From Mycolicibacterium mengxianglii (GTDB lineage Bacteria; Actinomycetota; Actinomycetes; Mycobacteriales; Mycobacteriaceae), in contig NZ_CP065373.1 of NCBI RefSeq assembly GCF_015710575.1, forward strand, positions 5,580,001-5,644,000: 64,000 bases of DNA, given 5' to 3'. A program made the position numbers and the translations under genes. Positions 1 to 8,496 of this stretch are shown here, piece by piece (position 1 is the first letter of the stretch; each line of letters starts with the position of its first letter). A model generated the notes under the pieces. It searched no databases, was not told the DNA's origin, and saw only the letters and a list, made by a program, of their open reading frames with translations.

Positions 1-374
1 TCACGACGATCGGAAACACCGAGTCCGACATGGACCGACTCGTCGCGGGCTTCGCCGAAGTCGCCGGGTACGCGGGCCGGCGTCCCGATGGTGCGCGCAG
101 CGACTTGATCACCGATCTGCTCGCCGTCCGGCCGCAAACCGTGCTCACACCGCGGGAGGCGTTCTTCGCCGCCGAGGTGTCGGTGCCACTGGCGCAGGCA
201 TCGGGACGGATTGCCGCTGAGGCGATCACGCCCTATCCCCCGGGCATCCCGTTGGTGATGCCCGGTGAGCGGCTCAGTGACGACGTGATCGGGCTGTTAG
301 GGGCCCTGCGTTCCGCCGGGAACCCCATCAGTTCCTCGGATCCGACGATGAACTTCGTCAAGGTGGTCAGCTGA
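1..374 (+). CDS. Orn/Lys/Arg-type decarboxylase, C-terminal end (partial)
   Basis: The reading frame is already open at the window edge (codons begin at base 3) and stops at 374, so only the last ~124 residues are present. The sequence TPREAFFAAEVSVPLAQASG followed by ITPYPPGIPLVMPGE is the hallmark of the C-terminal domain of PLP-dependent ornithine/lysine/arginine decarboxylases. The PLP-lysine domain lies outside the window, so the amino-acid substrate cannot be named. Family assignment is strong and substrate is unknown. Confidence 0.85.
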   Translation, partial: TTIGNTESDMDRLVAGFAEVAGYAGRRPDGARSDLITDLLAVRPQTVLTPREAFFAAEVSVPLAQASGRIAAEAITPYPPGIPLVMPGERLSDDVIGLLGALRSAGNPISSSDPTMNFVKVVS

Positions 375-536
375 GGACCGCGCGTCCGCCCTCGCGAGCC
401 ACCGGGTGATGCAGAACACGCCGGCGACCGGAATAGTCCACTGCTCGGACGGGTTTTCGAGCAGCGTGTCTTGTCCCGCTTTGCCGCGTCGCCGGCCGCA
501 GTGTCCAGGAACCGACGCCGAGATCGGTCACGGTTG

Positions 537-2519
537 ATGCGCCAGGGTCCGCTCGCGGGACGCTATCCCGCCGTGGCCGCGATGGTCACCCTCGCACTGA
601 TCCCCTATTTGGCCCTGTCGTCGGCGATCGACCCGCTGGTACCGATCATTTCCGAACAGTTGCACATGAGCGCGCAGGCGATGACGCTCACTTCGGGACT
701 GGGCAACGCCGCCTACGCCATCGGCACCGTGCTGGCCGTGCAGTTCGCCCAGCACCTGCCGCAACGGCGGATGCTGCTGCTCTACGCGGTACTGCTGGTG
801 GTGGGGTCCGTCGCGGCGGCTGCAGCGCCGAACGCCGCCTTCTTCATCGGCGGCCACATCGTTCAAGGGTTGTCGACCAGCATGTTGTTGATCGCCGCCG
901 CACCCCCGCTCACCATCGGATTTCCGCGCAGCAAGCTCCGCAACACGGCCGTCATCATGAACATGTGCGTGTTCGGGGCGGTCGCCCTGGGCCCGTTCGT
1001 CGGCGGCGTCCAAGCCGAAGCCAACGCATGGCGGCCGCTGTTCTGGATCGTCGCTGCAATCGCGCTGCTCGCACTGATATTGGCCGCACTGACATTCGAC
1101 GACGCACCCCCGGCTGACCTGGACGCGCCCCGCGACCTGCGGGCGATCGCCTTGGCCGCCGTCGGCTGTACGGCCGCGTTCGTCGGCGCGGCGCAGCTCA
1201 CCAGCCACGGGTTCTCCGACTTCGCCGTCACCGGCCCGATGTTCGGTGGCCTCATCCTGATCGTCGTCCTGATCGTCTACCAGTTCCGGGCCCGCCGACC
1301 GCTTCTCACGGTTCGCACGATGCTGACGAGCGCAATCCCGGTTGCCGGCGTCGGTGTCGCCCTGTTCGCAGCTGCGGCGTCGGTGGCGGCAACGGTGCTG
1401 ACGGCAGCGGTTTTCCTGGAGACGTACAGTCCCGCGCACGTCGGGCTGCTGTATCTACCCGAACTCGCCGGTGCGGTCGTCATGGCAGTGGTGTTCGGGA
1501 TCGTGATCTCCCGACGCGCGATGCACTATCTGCCGTTGGTCGGCATGGCGTTGTTGGCCGCCGGGATCGCGGTTTTCCGGTTCGCCCTTCCGGCGAACCA
1601 GCCTCTGGCGGTGCTCGGGTCGACGCTGACAGGCCTGGCCCTGGGCGCCACTGTCGCCCCCGCACTTTTTGTCGCCGGGTTCTCTCTGAAGTCCAACAGT
1701 CTCCAGCGCGTATTCGCGATCATCGAACTGCTGCGGGCTGTCGCAGCGTTCATGGTGGCTCCGATTTTCGTCTACTTCGCCACGCACGTCACCGGCGATC
1801 TGGTCGAAGGCACCGGAATCGCACTGTGGATCGGGTTCGGGTTGGCAATAGCGGGTGCCGTTTTCGGCGTCGCGGTATACGTGCTCAGCGGCGCCCGCCC
1901 ACAAGTGCCCGACCTCGACGAATTCCTCGACGGCGACTCACCTGCCTGGTATTCACCGCCGCTGCTGGCGCGCCTGCGGTCGGACCTCCCGTCATCGGTT
2001 GCCGTGGCCGAACACCCCACGCCCGCTGCCACTTCCGCTCCCCCACACCCGCCGTCCGTCGACCGCCCCGTGCTGTTCGCCTACGACGGGTCAGAGCTGG
2101 CAGCGCAGGCGATCACTCACGCCGCGGCCAGTCTTTCGCCGCGATCAGCTGTCGTCGTGTGCGTGTGGCAACCCGTGGACGTCGGCTTCACCCCGACGAA
2201 CGGCACCCACTTCGACGCGGACCGGGCCAGCGAGGTGCGCCGCGCCGCCGAGCAGACAGCCGCCCACGGTGCTGCGCTGGCGCGGGACGCGGGGTTCCAG
2301 TCCTGCAGCGTTGCCGTCGAGGCCACGCCCACGTGGAAAGGCATCGTCGCCGCCGCTGACGAGCACAACGCCAGCCTGATCGTGCTGGCACCGCACCGCC
2401 GGAGCGGACTACTCGGCCGGCTCGAGGGCAGCGTCGCGACCGCGGTGGCCACCCATACCGACGTTCCGGTGCTGCTGATTCCCCAGGCCGACGGCACGAT
2501 CGGTCCTCAGCAGCGGTGA
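537..2519 (+). CDS. MFS transporter fused to a C-terminal universal stress protein domain
   Basis: The first ~450 residues are a polytopic major-facilitator transporter with 12-14 hydrophobic segments. After a Pro/Ala-rich linker comes a UspA-like domain (VLFAYDGSELAAQAITHAA ... IVLAPHRRSGLLGRLEGS ... VPVLLIP) of ~140 residues, expected to face the cytosol and bind nucleotide. The frame can be extended to a TTG at 471, but neither start has a clear ribosome-binding site; ATG 537 is chosen because the upstream stretch is an Arg/Ser-rich tail unlike a transporter N-terminus. The substrate is not deducible; the closest families are drug-efflux or sugar-type MFS. The stop overlaps the convergent EthD gene by 13 bases. 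The Usp fusion suggests transport controlled by ATP or energy state (inference). Confidence 0.8.
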   Translation: MRQGPLAGRYPAVAAMVTLALIPYLALSSAIDPLVPIISEQLHMSAQAMTLTSGLGNAAYAIGTVLAVQFAQHLPQRRMLLLYAVLLVVGSVAAAAAPNAAFFIGGHIVQGLSTSMLLIAAAPPLTIGFPRSKLRNTAVIMNMCVFGAVALGPFVGGVQAEANAWRPLFWIVAAIALLALILAALTFDDAPPADLDAPRDLRAIALAAVGCTAAFVGAAQLTSHGFSDFAVTGPMFGGLILIVVLIVYQFRARRPLLTVRTMLTSAIPVAGVGVALFAAAASVAATVLTAAVFLETYSPAHVGLLYLPELAGAVVMAVVFGIVISRRAMHYLPLVGMALLAAGIAVFRFALPANQPLAVLGSTLTGLALGATVAPALFVAGFSLKSNSLQRVFAIIELLRAVAAFMVAPIFVYFATHVTGDLVEGTGIALWIGFGLAIAGAVFGVAVYVLSGARPQVPDLDEFLDGDSPAWYSPPLLARLRSDLPSSVAVAEHPTPAATSAPPHPPSVDRPVLFAYDGSELAAQAITHAAASLSPRSAVVVCVWQPVDVGFTPTNGTHFDADRASEVRRAAEQTAAHGAALARDAGFQSCSVAVEATPTWKGIVAAADEHNASLIVLAPHRRSGLLGRLEGSVATAVATHTDVPVLLIPQADGTIGPQQR

Positions 2520-2797
2520 CGGGTGGGCGGTGAGTCGGTGAAGTTGACGATGTCCGCCATCACGGCTTCGCTCTGCGGTGATCCGAGTGCTGCGTCCACG
2601 GCGGCGTCATCGTCGAATTCACACACTGCCAGCGCAATGGTGCCCTCGACCCGGCCTTCGGGAAAGAACGCCGTCGCGCTGCGCAAACCGTAAGGGCCCC
2701 AAGCGGTCATCACCAGCGGCAGGTGCGTGCCGGTGTAGTAATCGCGGTCAAACCGCGTCGCTGCATCACCGGCGTATGTCACGAACATGGTGGTCAT
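2507..2797 (-). CDS. EthD family protein
   Basis: A 96-residue single-domain protein of the EthD/dimeric alpha-beta barrel type. It starts [10 protein letters not shown], has the diagnostic DRDYYTGTHLPLVMTAWGPYGL segment (Asp-x-x-Tyr-Tyr-x-x-x-His-x-Pro-Leu) and ends in a short Cys-tailed peptide. EthD proteins are small ferredoxin-like-fold enzymes or accessory proteins, often next to oxidoreductases; no reaction can be assigned here. Its ATG overlaps the stop of the upstream alpha/beta-hydrolase by four bases (ATGA), so it is the last gene of a four-gene operon (XRE regulator, aldo/keto reductase, hydrolase, EthD). Confidence 0.85.
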   Translation of the reverse strand: MTTMFVTYAGDAATRFDRDYYTGTHLPLVMTAWGPYGLRSATAFFPEGRVEGTIALAVCEFDDDAAVDAALGSPQSEAVMADIVNFTDSPPTRHRC

Positions 2798-3606
2798 CGT
2801 CGTCCGTCCAAGGTGTCCAGGAACTCCAGTACAAGGCGCCGGAATGCGACGGGCTGATCGAGTGGGACCAGGTGCGCCGCACCAGGGACCACGATCAGTG
2901 GCACGGTGCCGAGCTCGCGCGCCAATGTCTGCCCACCGTCGAAGAAGTCCGGCATATCGAGGGCACCGACAGCGACGAGGGTAGGCACCTGCAGTGAGCG
3001 CAGTGCGCCCGGGCGCTGAAGTGGATCGACACCGGCGGTGGGATCCCCGTACCGTCTGCGGTGCTCCAAGTTGTTGCGCAGCATGCGGGCCACCGATGCT
3101 TTGGTGGCCTCAGGTGTGGCCGGCGCGGTCCACGCCGCCACCCCGGCACGCACCGCCTCGTCGATGTCTCCGCGGGCCAGCGCCGCCCGTTCCTCATCCC
3201 AGGCCGCCTGCAGCAGAGCCGACGGCGCCTGGTCGTGGGGACGGTAACCGAACGCGATCAACCCGGTAACGAGCTCCGGGTGAACGGCGGCCACTTGCAG
3301 TGCCACCAGTGCGCCCAGCGAATTTCCCACCAGCACACAGTGTCTGACGCCGAGGGCAGCGAGTGTCTCGTTGACGGCTGTCCATGGTTCGATGCTTCGG
3401 TCGGCCGCTTCACCATATCCGGGAAGATCCACCGCGATCGCCCGCACGCCGGCGGCGGCGAACTCCGGGAGGTGCGGACTCCACATCGAACGGTCGGTGG
3501 GCCGCGCGTGCAGCAGCACCACCGTGGGACCCGGCGCCGGACCGGTGTCGTCGGCAGGCAGAATCGCCGGAGATCCTCCTGCTTCACACCGCATTGGTGA
3601 GCTCAT
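2794..3606 (-). CDS. alpha/beta-fold hydrolase
   Basis: A ~270-residue alpha/beta hydrolase. An oxyanion-side VVLLHARP motif is followed by the nucleophile elbow [12 protein letters not shown] (Ser in G-N-S-L-G), an acidic residue in [13 protein letters not shown] and the C-terminal histidine in [13 protein letters not shown]. The frame is open far upstream, but the start is placed at ATG 3606 because GGGAGG lies six bases before it and the N-terminus then reads [11 protein letters not shown]. This start overlaps the end of the aldo/keto reductase by 23 bases, consistent with translational coupling. It resembles peroxidase/esterase-type hydrolases of the 3-oxoadipate enol-lactonase superfamily; the substrate is unknown. 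Confidence 0.85.
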   Translation of the reverse strand: MSSPMRCEAGGSPAILPADDTGPAPGPTVVLLHARPTDRSMWSPHLPEFAAAGVRAIAVDLPGYGEAADRSIEPWTAVNETLAALGVRHCVLVGNSLGALVALQVAAVHPELVTGLIAFGYRPHDQAPSALLQAAWDEERAALARGDIDEAVRAGVAAWTAPATPEATKASVARMLRNNLEHRRRYGDPTAGVDPLQRPGALRSLQVPTLVAVGALDMPDFFDGGQTLARELGTVPLIVVPGAAHLVPLDQPVAFRRLVLEFLDTLDGRR

Positions 3607-4486
3607 CGAGGTCCTCCCGGGTGAGGTGTAGATCTGCGGCTGCGATGTTCTCTTCGAGGTGGCCGACCTTGGCGGTTCCCGGTATCGGGAGGACCGTCTC
3701 CGACTGGGCCAGCATCCAGGCCAATGACACCTGCGACGGGGATGCGTTGTGCACCGCCGCGATACGGTCGACCGGCCCGCCCGGGCGTGCGAGCGCACCG
3801 GCCGCCACCGGCGCCCACGGGATGAAGCCGATACCTTCCCGGTGGCAGTACTCGAGGACATCTGCCGACGAGCGATCGGTCAGGTTGTACCGGTTCTGCA
3901 CCGTGGTGACGTCGACGATCTGACGTGCCTGCTCGATCTGCGCGACGGATACCTGCGACAACCCGATGGCGACGATCTTCCCCTCGTCCTGGAGCTTCTT
4001 CAGCTCCCCCACTTGGTCTTCCAGCGGCACCGCAGGGTCGACCCGGTGCAGCTGAAACAGGTCGATGTGGTCCAGACCGAGACGCCGCAAGCTGAGCAAC
4101 GCCTGCTGCCGCAGGTACTCCGGTCTGCCGACGGGCGGCCAGGCTTTCGGCCCGAGGCGGACGACGCCACCGTCGGTGTCGATGACGTCAGGTCCGTTAC
4201 GGGTGAGACCGGCCTTGGTGGCGATCAGAACATGCTCGGGATACGGGTGCAGCGCGTCGTGGATGATCTCCTCACTGATGTGCGGGCCGTAGGAGTCGGC
4301 GGTGTCGATCAGCGCCACTCCGAGTTCCACAGCGCGGCGCACCACCCGCACACACTCGTCCCGGTCCTTCGGTGGCCCCCAGATGCCGCGCCCCGTCAAA
4401 CGCATCGCTCCGAAACCCAGGCGGGCCAAGGTCTTTCCGGCGATCTCGAAAGTACCGGCCCGATCGGCCAGCGACGTGGTTGTCAT
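3584..4486 (-). CDS. aldo/keto reductase
   Basis: A 300-residue NADPH-dependent aldo/keto reductase (AKR TIM barrel). Visible motifs are [17 protein letters not shown], the catalytic Asp and Tyr in [15 protein letters not shown], the Lys in LIATKAGL, the [12 protein letters not shown] signature, and the nucleotide-binding end [20 protein letters not shown] 4486 is preferred over the upstream in-frame GTG at 4504 because it gives an ATGA overlap with the stop of the XRE regulator, the pattern seen through this operon. A general carbonyl-reducing role is likely; the physiological substrate is unknown. Confidence 0.9.
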   Translation of the reverse strand: MTTTSLADRAGTFEIAGKTLARLGFGAMRLTGRGIWGPPKDRDECVRVVRRAVELGVALIDTADSYGPHISEEIIHDALHPYPEHVLIATKAGLTRNGPDVIDTDGGVVRLGPKAWPPVGRPEYLRQQALLSLRRLGLDHIDLFQLHRVDPAVPLEDQVGELKKLQDEGKIVAIGLSQVSVAQIEQARQIVDVTTVQNRYNLTDRSSADVLEYCHREGIGFIPWAPVAAGALARPGGPVDRIAAVHNASPSQVSLAWMLAQSETVLPIPGTAKVGHLEENIAAADLHLTREDLDELTNAV

Positions 4487-5382
4487 TCGAAGCCTGCGTT
4501 CCACGCGAGATCGCGTTGCGGCGATTGCGGGGGTTGTTGTTCCAGTCGCTGCTCGGCGAGTCGGCGCAGCAGGATCAGCCCGTCTGCACTGGGGCTACCG
4601 GATTCGGCACTGTAGACCGAAAGATGCTGCCCCGGTGCACTTTCGACTGCCATCGATTCGAAACTCAGTCGTAAGGATCCGACCTCGGGATGCCGGAATT
4701 CCTTGACCTCCCGGGTTCGCGGACGGACGTCATAGTGCATCCAGTGGGCGGTGAAGGCCTCGCTGCGCACCGTGAGTGCCCCGGTGATGCGCTCGATCCG
4801 CTCGTCTCCGGGAAATCGCGCTGCTGACGCCCGCAGATTCCCCACCGCGATACGCGCCACCTGTTCCCAGTCGGCGTAGAACTCGCGGGCGAAGGGGTCC
4901 AGGAAGATCATCCGAAGCAGGTTGTCGAACCGCTGGAATCCGGAGTACAACGCTTCTGCGATTGCGTTGGCTGCCAAGATGTCCTGAGCCCGACCGACGA
5001 CGAAGGCGGGAAGGTCGTGCAGGCTGTCCATCATCCGCAGCAGGTCGGCGGTGACCACGCCGTCCGGCGGGGCAGCTGTCTGCGGCGCACACCCACCCAG
5101 CCGGAACAGATGAGCTGCTGCGGGCTCATCCAGCCGCAGCACCCTGGCGATCGCCTGCAGCACCTGCGGGGACGGGAACCGTTCGCGGCCCTGCTCGATC
5201 CGCATGTAGTAGTCGGTGCTCACGCCGGCCAGCAGCGCAACCTCTTCGCGGCGCAGGCCTGGCACCCGGCGTGACAGGCCCGGTGGCAGGCCGATGTCCT
5301 TGGGCGTGACGGCGTCGCGGCGCGCCCGCAGATAGTTGCCCAGTTCGTTGTCCGCATTCACGGTTTTGACGGTAATCGTCAT
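4483..5382 (-). CDS. XRE-family regulator with MmyB-like ligand-binding domain
   Basis: The N-terminal ~70 residues are a Cro/C1-type helix-turn-helix ([41 protein letters not shown]). The remaining ~200 residues match the MmyB-like transcription-regulator ligand-binding domain common in actinobacteria ([16 protein letters not shown] ... [17 protein letters not shown] ... [27 protein letters not shown]). The frame opens at 5460 but ATG 5382 begins the conserved domain. It is divergent from the TetR gene and heads the AKR/hydrolase/EthD operon, so it most likely controls that operon, responding to an unknown lipophilic ligand. Confidence 0.88.
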   Translation of the reverse strand: MTITVKTVNADNELGNYLRARRDAVTPKDIGLPPGLSRRVPGLRREEVALLAGVSTDYYMRIEQGRERFPSPQVLQAIARVLRLDEPAAAHLFRLGGCAPQTAAPPDGVVTADLLRMMDSLHDLPAFVVGRAQDILAANAIAEALYSGFQRFDNLLRMIFLDPFAREFYADWEQVARIAVGNLRASAARFPGDERIERITGALTVRSEAFTAHWMHYDVRPRTREVKEFRHPEVGSLRLSFESMAVESAPGQHLSVYSAESGSPSADGLILLRRLAEQRLEQQPPQSPQRDLAWNAGFE

Positions 5383-5400
5383 TTCGGGCCATGGGGTGGG

Positions 5401-5420
5401 TGCACCGCACCCCCGGTGCA
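5401..5420. promoter_or_regulatory. inverted repeat in the XRE/TetR divergent region
   Basis: A perfect inverted repeat with 7-base arms (TGCACCG ... CGGTGCA) and a 6-base centre lies 19 bases upstream of the XRE start. It is the right size and place for an operator of one of the two divergent regulators. Which one binds is not shown by the sequence. Confidence 0.45.
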
Positions 5421-5433
5421 TCGGCGGTGATGG

Positions 5434-5450
5434 CATGGCATGCTGCCATG
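5434..5450. promoter_or_regulatory. 17-bp palindrome, candidate TetR operator
   Basis: CATGGCA-TGC-TGCCATG is a perfect palindrome with a 3-base centre, 25 bases upstream of the TetR start codon. Its length and symmetry fit TetR-family operators, which are commonly autoregulatory. Assignment to the neighbouring TetR protein is inference from position. Confidence 0.5.
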
Positions 5451-5475
5451 CGTAACACAACAGGGAGTCGTTTTT

Positions 5476-6099
5476 ATGGGTGAACCCACAGGGAAGGCAG
5501 CGCCGGGCACCGTCCGTCCGGGCGGCCGGACTTCCCGCGTCGGTATCGCGGTGCTCGAGGCCACGCTGCAGGTGCTGGCCGAACGCGGCTACACGGGCTT
5601 GACGGTGGAACGTGTCGCCGAGTGCTCAGGTGTCAACAAGTCGACGATCTACCGCCGCTGGCAGACCAAGGAGTCCCTGCTCGCTGCAGCGGTCGACAAC
5701 ATGGCCGACGAGCTGTTCCCGATTTCGAAGACCGGGGTCATCGACGAGGATCTGCGCTCGTTCGGCCGGTCACTGGTGGACGCGCTGACCAGTGAATCGC
5801 CGTCGGTGGCTGGAGTGATGCGTGCGTTGCTCTCCGACGCCGGTGGCGAACCACGGATCGCTGAGATCAAACGGGACTTCTTCGCCAAGCGGTACCGGGA
5901 GGCGGCGGCCATGGTCGACATCGCGATCGCCGACGGACATCTCCCGTCGGACACCGACGTTCGGAATCTGGTCGGCCTGGTGGCCGCACCGCTGTACTAC
6001 CGCAAGCTGGTGACCAGCGAGCCGCTGGACCACACCGTCGCCGACGCGGCGGTCGAGACGGCCTTGATCGCGCTGCAGGCCGGCGCCTGCCGCACGTAG
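5476..6099 (+). CDS. TetR/AcrR family transcriptional regulator
   Basis: A 207-residue TetR-type repressor. The N-terminal DNA-binding region contains VLEATLQVLAERGYTGLTVERVAE followed by the recognition helix GVNKSTIYRRWQTKESLL. The all-helical C-terminal domain carries the TetR_C pattern (DLRSFGRSLVDALTSES ... VAAPLYYRKLVT). ATG 5476 is chosen over the upstream frame start because AGGGAG sits about eight bases before it. It diverges from the XRE gene and runs towards a convergent amidohydrolase. The target is unknown; a palindrome just upstream suggests autoregulation. Confidence 0.9.
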   Translation: MGEPTGKAAPGTVRPGGRTSRVGIAVLEATLQVLAERGYTGLTVERVAECSGVNKSTIYRRWQTKESLLAAAVDNMADELFPISKTGVIDEDLRSFGRSLVDALTSESPSVAGVMRALLSDAGGEPRIAEIKRDFFAKRYREAAAMVDIAIADGHLPSDTDVRNLVGLVAAPLYYRKLVTSEPLDHTVADAAVETALIALQAGACRT

Positions 6100-6100
6100 G

Positions 6101-7045
6101 TCAGTGAGCCAGTCGAGGAAACAACACCTCGGCACTGCCGCGCTCGATGCCCTCGGCCTCACCATCAGAGAAGTGCTGGTAGTCGTCCAAGAACTCGTTG
6201 AAGTACGACCCGGCGCGCTCGTTCGCAAACGGCCAATCAGTGCCGTAGAGCACGTGTCCGGGTTCAGCGAAGGCCAACAACGCGGGCAACGCGCTGGGGC
6301 TCGCGGCCAGCGCGGTATCGAAGTAGAACCGTTTGAGGTCTGCGATGACGCTCTCGGCAGTTCGGTCGGGGTCGACGGCGGTGGCCGTCAGCGCTGCGAA
6401 GCGATAGGCCGCATACGGCAGGAATCCGCCGCCGTGCGACAGGATCACCTTCATCGCGGGGAATCGAGTCATCACGCCGTTGAGCGCCATATTCAACGCC
6501 GTCCGCGTGGTATCGAACACGTAGTCGGCCAGTGGCGCCGGCGTGCCCTCCAGAAGCGGCAACGGCGGCTGGGCGGGATGCACGAACACCACCGCGCCGC
6601 GCCTGTTCAACTCCTCCCACAGCGGTTCGAAATCCTGGTGGCCCAGGTACTTTCCGCCCACGTTCGACATCACGACCACCCCGTCGGCGTGCAGAACGTC
6701 GAATGAGTACTCGACCTCGGCCAGTGCGGCATCGACGTCCGGCAACGGCAGGCTCGCGAATGTGCCGAACCGCTGCGGATGGTCATTCTGCAAGGTCGCC
6801 CCGTATTCGTTGACCGCACGCGCCAGGCCAGGCCCGGTCCCGTCGTCGGCAAGGACCGTCCCTGGGGAGGTCACCGAGAGGATTCCCGTCGCAATGCCGT
6901 GGCGGTCCATCATCGCCATCGCCTCCTCGGCAGACCAGGCCGGGGTGACCCAGCCGCCAGAGCTCATACCGCGCTCGGCCAGGGCGGACCGCCAGATCGG
7001 CGGAACAACGTGCTGGTGGACATCGACGCGCCGCAATTGCGACAT
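6101..7045 (-). CDS. amidohydrolase-family (ACMSD-like) metal hydrolase/decarboxylase
   Basis: A 314-residue amidohydrolase_2 (TIM barrel) protein. The first metal ligands are in VDVHQHVVPP. The later ligands are in VVFVHPAQPP, the active-site HGGGFLPY segment (ILSHGGG), and the terminal Asp in HVLYGTDWPF. The family includes ACMSD, gamma-resorcylate and related decarboxylases and lactone hydrolases; the exact reaction is unknown. ATG 7045 has a perfect AGGAGG six bases upstream, which decides the start. It diverges from a MarR gene with a palindromic operator between the two, so it is most likely the MarR-controlled gene and may act on an aromatic or phenolic acid, the usual MarR ligands (inference). 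Confidence 0.85.
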   Translation of the reverse strand: MSQLRRVDVHQHVVPPIWRSALAERGMSSGGWVTPAWSAEEAMAMMDRHGIATGILSVTSPGTVLADDGTGPGLARAVNEYGATLQNDHPQRFGTFASLPLPDVDAALAEVEYSFDVLHADGVVVMSNVGGKYLGHQDFEPLWEELNRRGAVVFVHPAQPPLPLLEGTPAPLADYVFDTTRTALNMALNGVMTRFPAMKVILSHGGGFLPYAAYRFAALTATAVDPDRTAESVIADLKRFYFDTALAASPSALPALLAFAEPGHVLYGTDWPFANERAGSYFNEFLDDYQHFSDGEAEGIERGSAEVLFPRLAH

Positions 7046-7057
7046 GATTAGCCTCCT

Positions 7058-7079
7058 AGTTATTAGCTTGCTAACTAAC
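7058..7079. promoter_or_regulatory. MarR-type operator between amidohydrolase and marR
   Basis: An imperfect inverted repeat centred on TTAGC-TT-GCTAA, extended by AGTTA on one side and CTAAC on the other, lies in the 85-base divergent region directly upstream of the amidohydrolase ribosome-binding site. Its size (~20 bp) and A/T-rich symmetric arms are typical of MarR-family binding sites. Binding itself is inferred. Confidence 0.6.
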
Positions 7080-7130
7080 GGTAGGCTCGAGTCATGTATC
7101 GCGCAACACCTCGTAGATGCGGTGGCCCCC

Positions 7131-7577
7131 ATGAGTGACGACACCCAGCGGTGGAATGACGTAGCCGAGGTGGCCGCGGCAGCCGAGGCGCTCTACGCCG
7201 CGATGCGCCGGGTACGCACTATCCCCGGTGACTCCGACGAAACGCTGTCGGTGGCACAGATGGCGCTGATCGAGCCCCTGCTCGACGAGCAGGAGCTGCC
7301 GGTCGGGCAGTTGGCCATCCGCGCCGATGTCAGCGTGCCGACAGCCACCCGCATGCTCAAGAGCCTCGAAGCCCGCGGCCTGGTGCAGCGGCAACGCTCC
7401 CCCGACGACGACCGGATAGTGCTGATCCGGCTGTCTCAATCGGGGTCACGTGCGGCGACGCGCCGACGAGACATGCTCCGCCGGCGGCAGGCCGCGCGGC
7501 TCGCGCATCTGAGTCCGCGCGAGCGCGCCGACATGACGCGGCAATTGCGGAAGCTGACGCTGCTCATCACCGGCTGA
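7131..7577 (+). CDS. MarR-family transcriptional regulator
   Basis: A ~148-residue MarR-type winged-helix repressor. The helix-turn-helix is VGQLAIRADVSVPTATRMLKSLEARGLV, followed by the wing RQRSPDDDRIVLIRLSQSG, the family hallmark. The reading frame is open far upstream by chance; ATG 7131 begins the natural protein, with an in-frame GTG at 7122 as alternative. It is divergent from the amidohydrolase across a palindrome, consistent with autoregulation and control of that gene. Confidence 0.88.
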   Translation: MSDDTQRWNDVAEVAAAAEALYAAMRRVRTIPGDSDETLSVAQMALIEPLLDEQELPVGQLAIRADVSVPTATRMLKSLEARGLVQRQRSPDDDRIVLIRLSQSGSRAATRRRDMLRRRQAARLAHLSPRERADMTRQLRKLTLLITG

Positions 7578-7609
7578 TCGGGGCGTGAAAGAACCTGGCG
7601 CCGAATGGA

Positions 7610-8392
7610 TTACCGGCTCCGATAGCGGGTGGCGAGCTGCGGGCTCTGGCCCTCGAACGCCTTGAGGTCGGCGTCGAAAACCGCCTGCAGCAGGCTGTAA
7701 TCCTCAACACCGGGCGCACAGACCACCTCACCGAGTTCCAGACCCCGCACCGAGGCGGTCACCACGTCGTCGGCGCTCATGCGGGGCACCGCTGACAGGT
7801 CCATGCCCTGGACGGTGTGGAACTCGGTGGCCACGACTCCGGGGCAGAGCACCTGCACGCGTACGCCCGTGTCCTCAAGCTCAGCGCTCAGCGTCTGAGA
7901 CATCGCGACGGCGTGGGCCAAGGCTCCGGCATAAATAGCTCGCCGGGGCATCTGTGAGGCCGGTGCCGGTCCGGAGAACGCGATCATTCCGGCGACGTTG
8001 ATGATGGTTCCGTTGCCGCGCGACAGCATCCCCGGCACGGCGGCGTGGGTGAGCATGGTCGGCGCGGTGATCTTCACCTGGACGAGCTCGTGCGCCTGCT
8101 CAGCGGACAACTCGGCGATCGGCATGTAGTGCGCAATGCCGGCGTTGTTGACGAGCATCGACAACGGTTGCTCCGCGGACAGTTTCGCCACCGTGCCGAT
8201 ACCGTCGTCTGCAGAAAGATCGGCGGTGACGATGCGGACGTCCACCGTCGACGGCAGCGTCGCAGTCAGCTGTTCGAGTCGTTCGGTGCGCCGAGCGACG
8301 ACGATCAGGTCGTAACCGTCATCGGCCAGGCGGCGCGCGAATGCCTCACCGATTCCCGAGGAAGCACCCGTGACGAGTGCGAGTCCGGCCAT
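7610..8392 (-). CDS. SDR-fold protein with altered catalytic residues
   Basis: A 260-residue short-chain dehydrogenase/reductase fold. The cofactor motif is intact (VTGASSGIGEAF), as are VNNAG and the NADP-type Arg (VVARRTERL). However, the usual catalytic Ser (NVSS) reads NVAG, and the Tyr-x3-Lys motif reads Y-A-G-A-L, so the catalytic lysine is a leucine. Conventional dehydrogenase activity is therefore doubtful; it may bind nucleotide only or use another chemistry. ATG 8392 is preferred over ATG 8398 because AAGGGG is seven bases before it. It is downstream of the AraC gene in the same direction. Confidence 0.85.
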   Translation of the reverse strand: MAGLALVTGASSGIGEAFARRLADDGYDLIVVARRTERLEQLTATLPSTVDVRIVTADLSADDGIGTVAKLSAEQPLSMLVNNAGIAHYMPIAELSAEQAHELVQVKITAPTMLTHAAVPGMLSRGNGTIINVAGMIAFSGPAPASQMPRRAIYAGALAHAVAMSQTLSAELEDTGVRVQVLCPGVVATEFHTVQGMDLSAVPRMSADDVVTASVRGLELGEVVCAPGVEDYSLLQAVFDADLKAFEGQSPQLATRYRSR

Positions 8393-8496
8393 GTCCATAC
8401 CCCTTCGTGGATCCCGGCGAGCCGTGCTTGTAGGTGAAGCCGCCATCCTGGGCCGTCTCCGCAGGCTCAGGCAGTCGTCTGGTTGTCATAGGACTG

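Noticed and set aside
528..1439. Long minus-strand open frame opposite the MFS gene
   Set aside because: Its translation is Arg/Gln/Gly-rich with no domain and mirrors the codon bias of the real gene; it is a GC-rich shadow.
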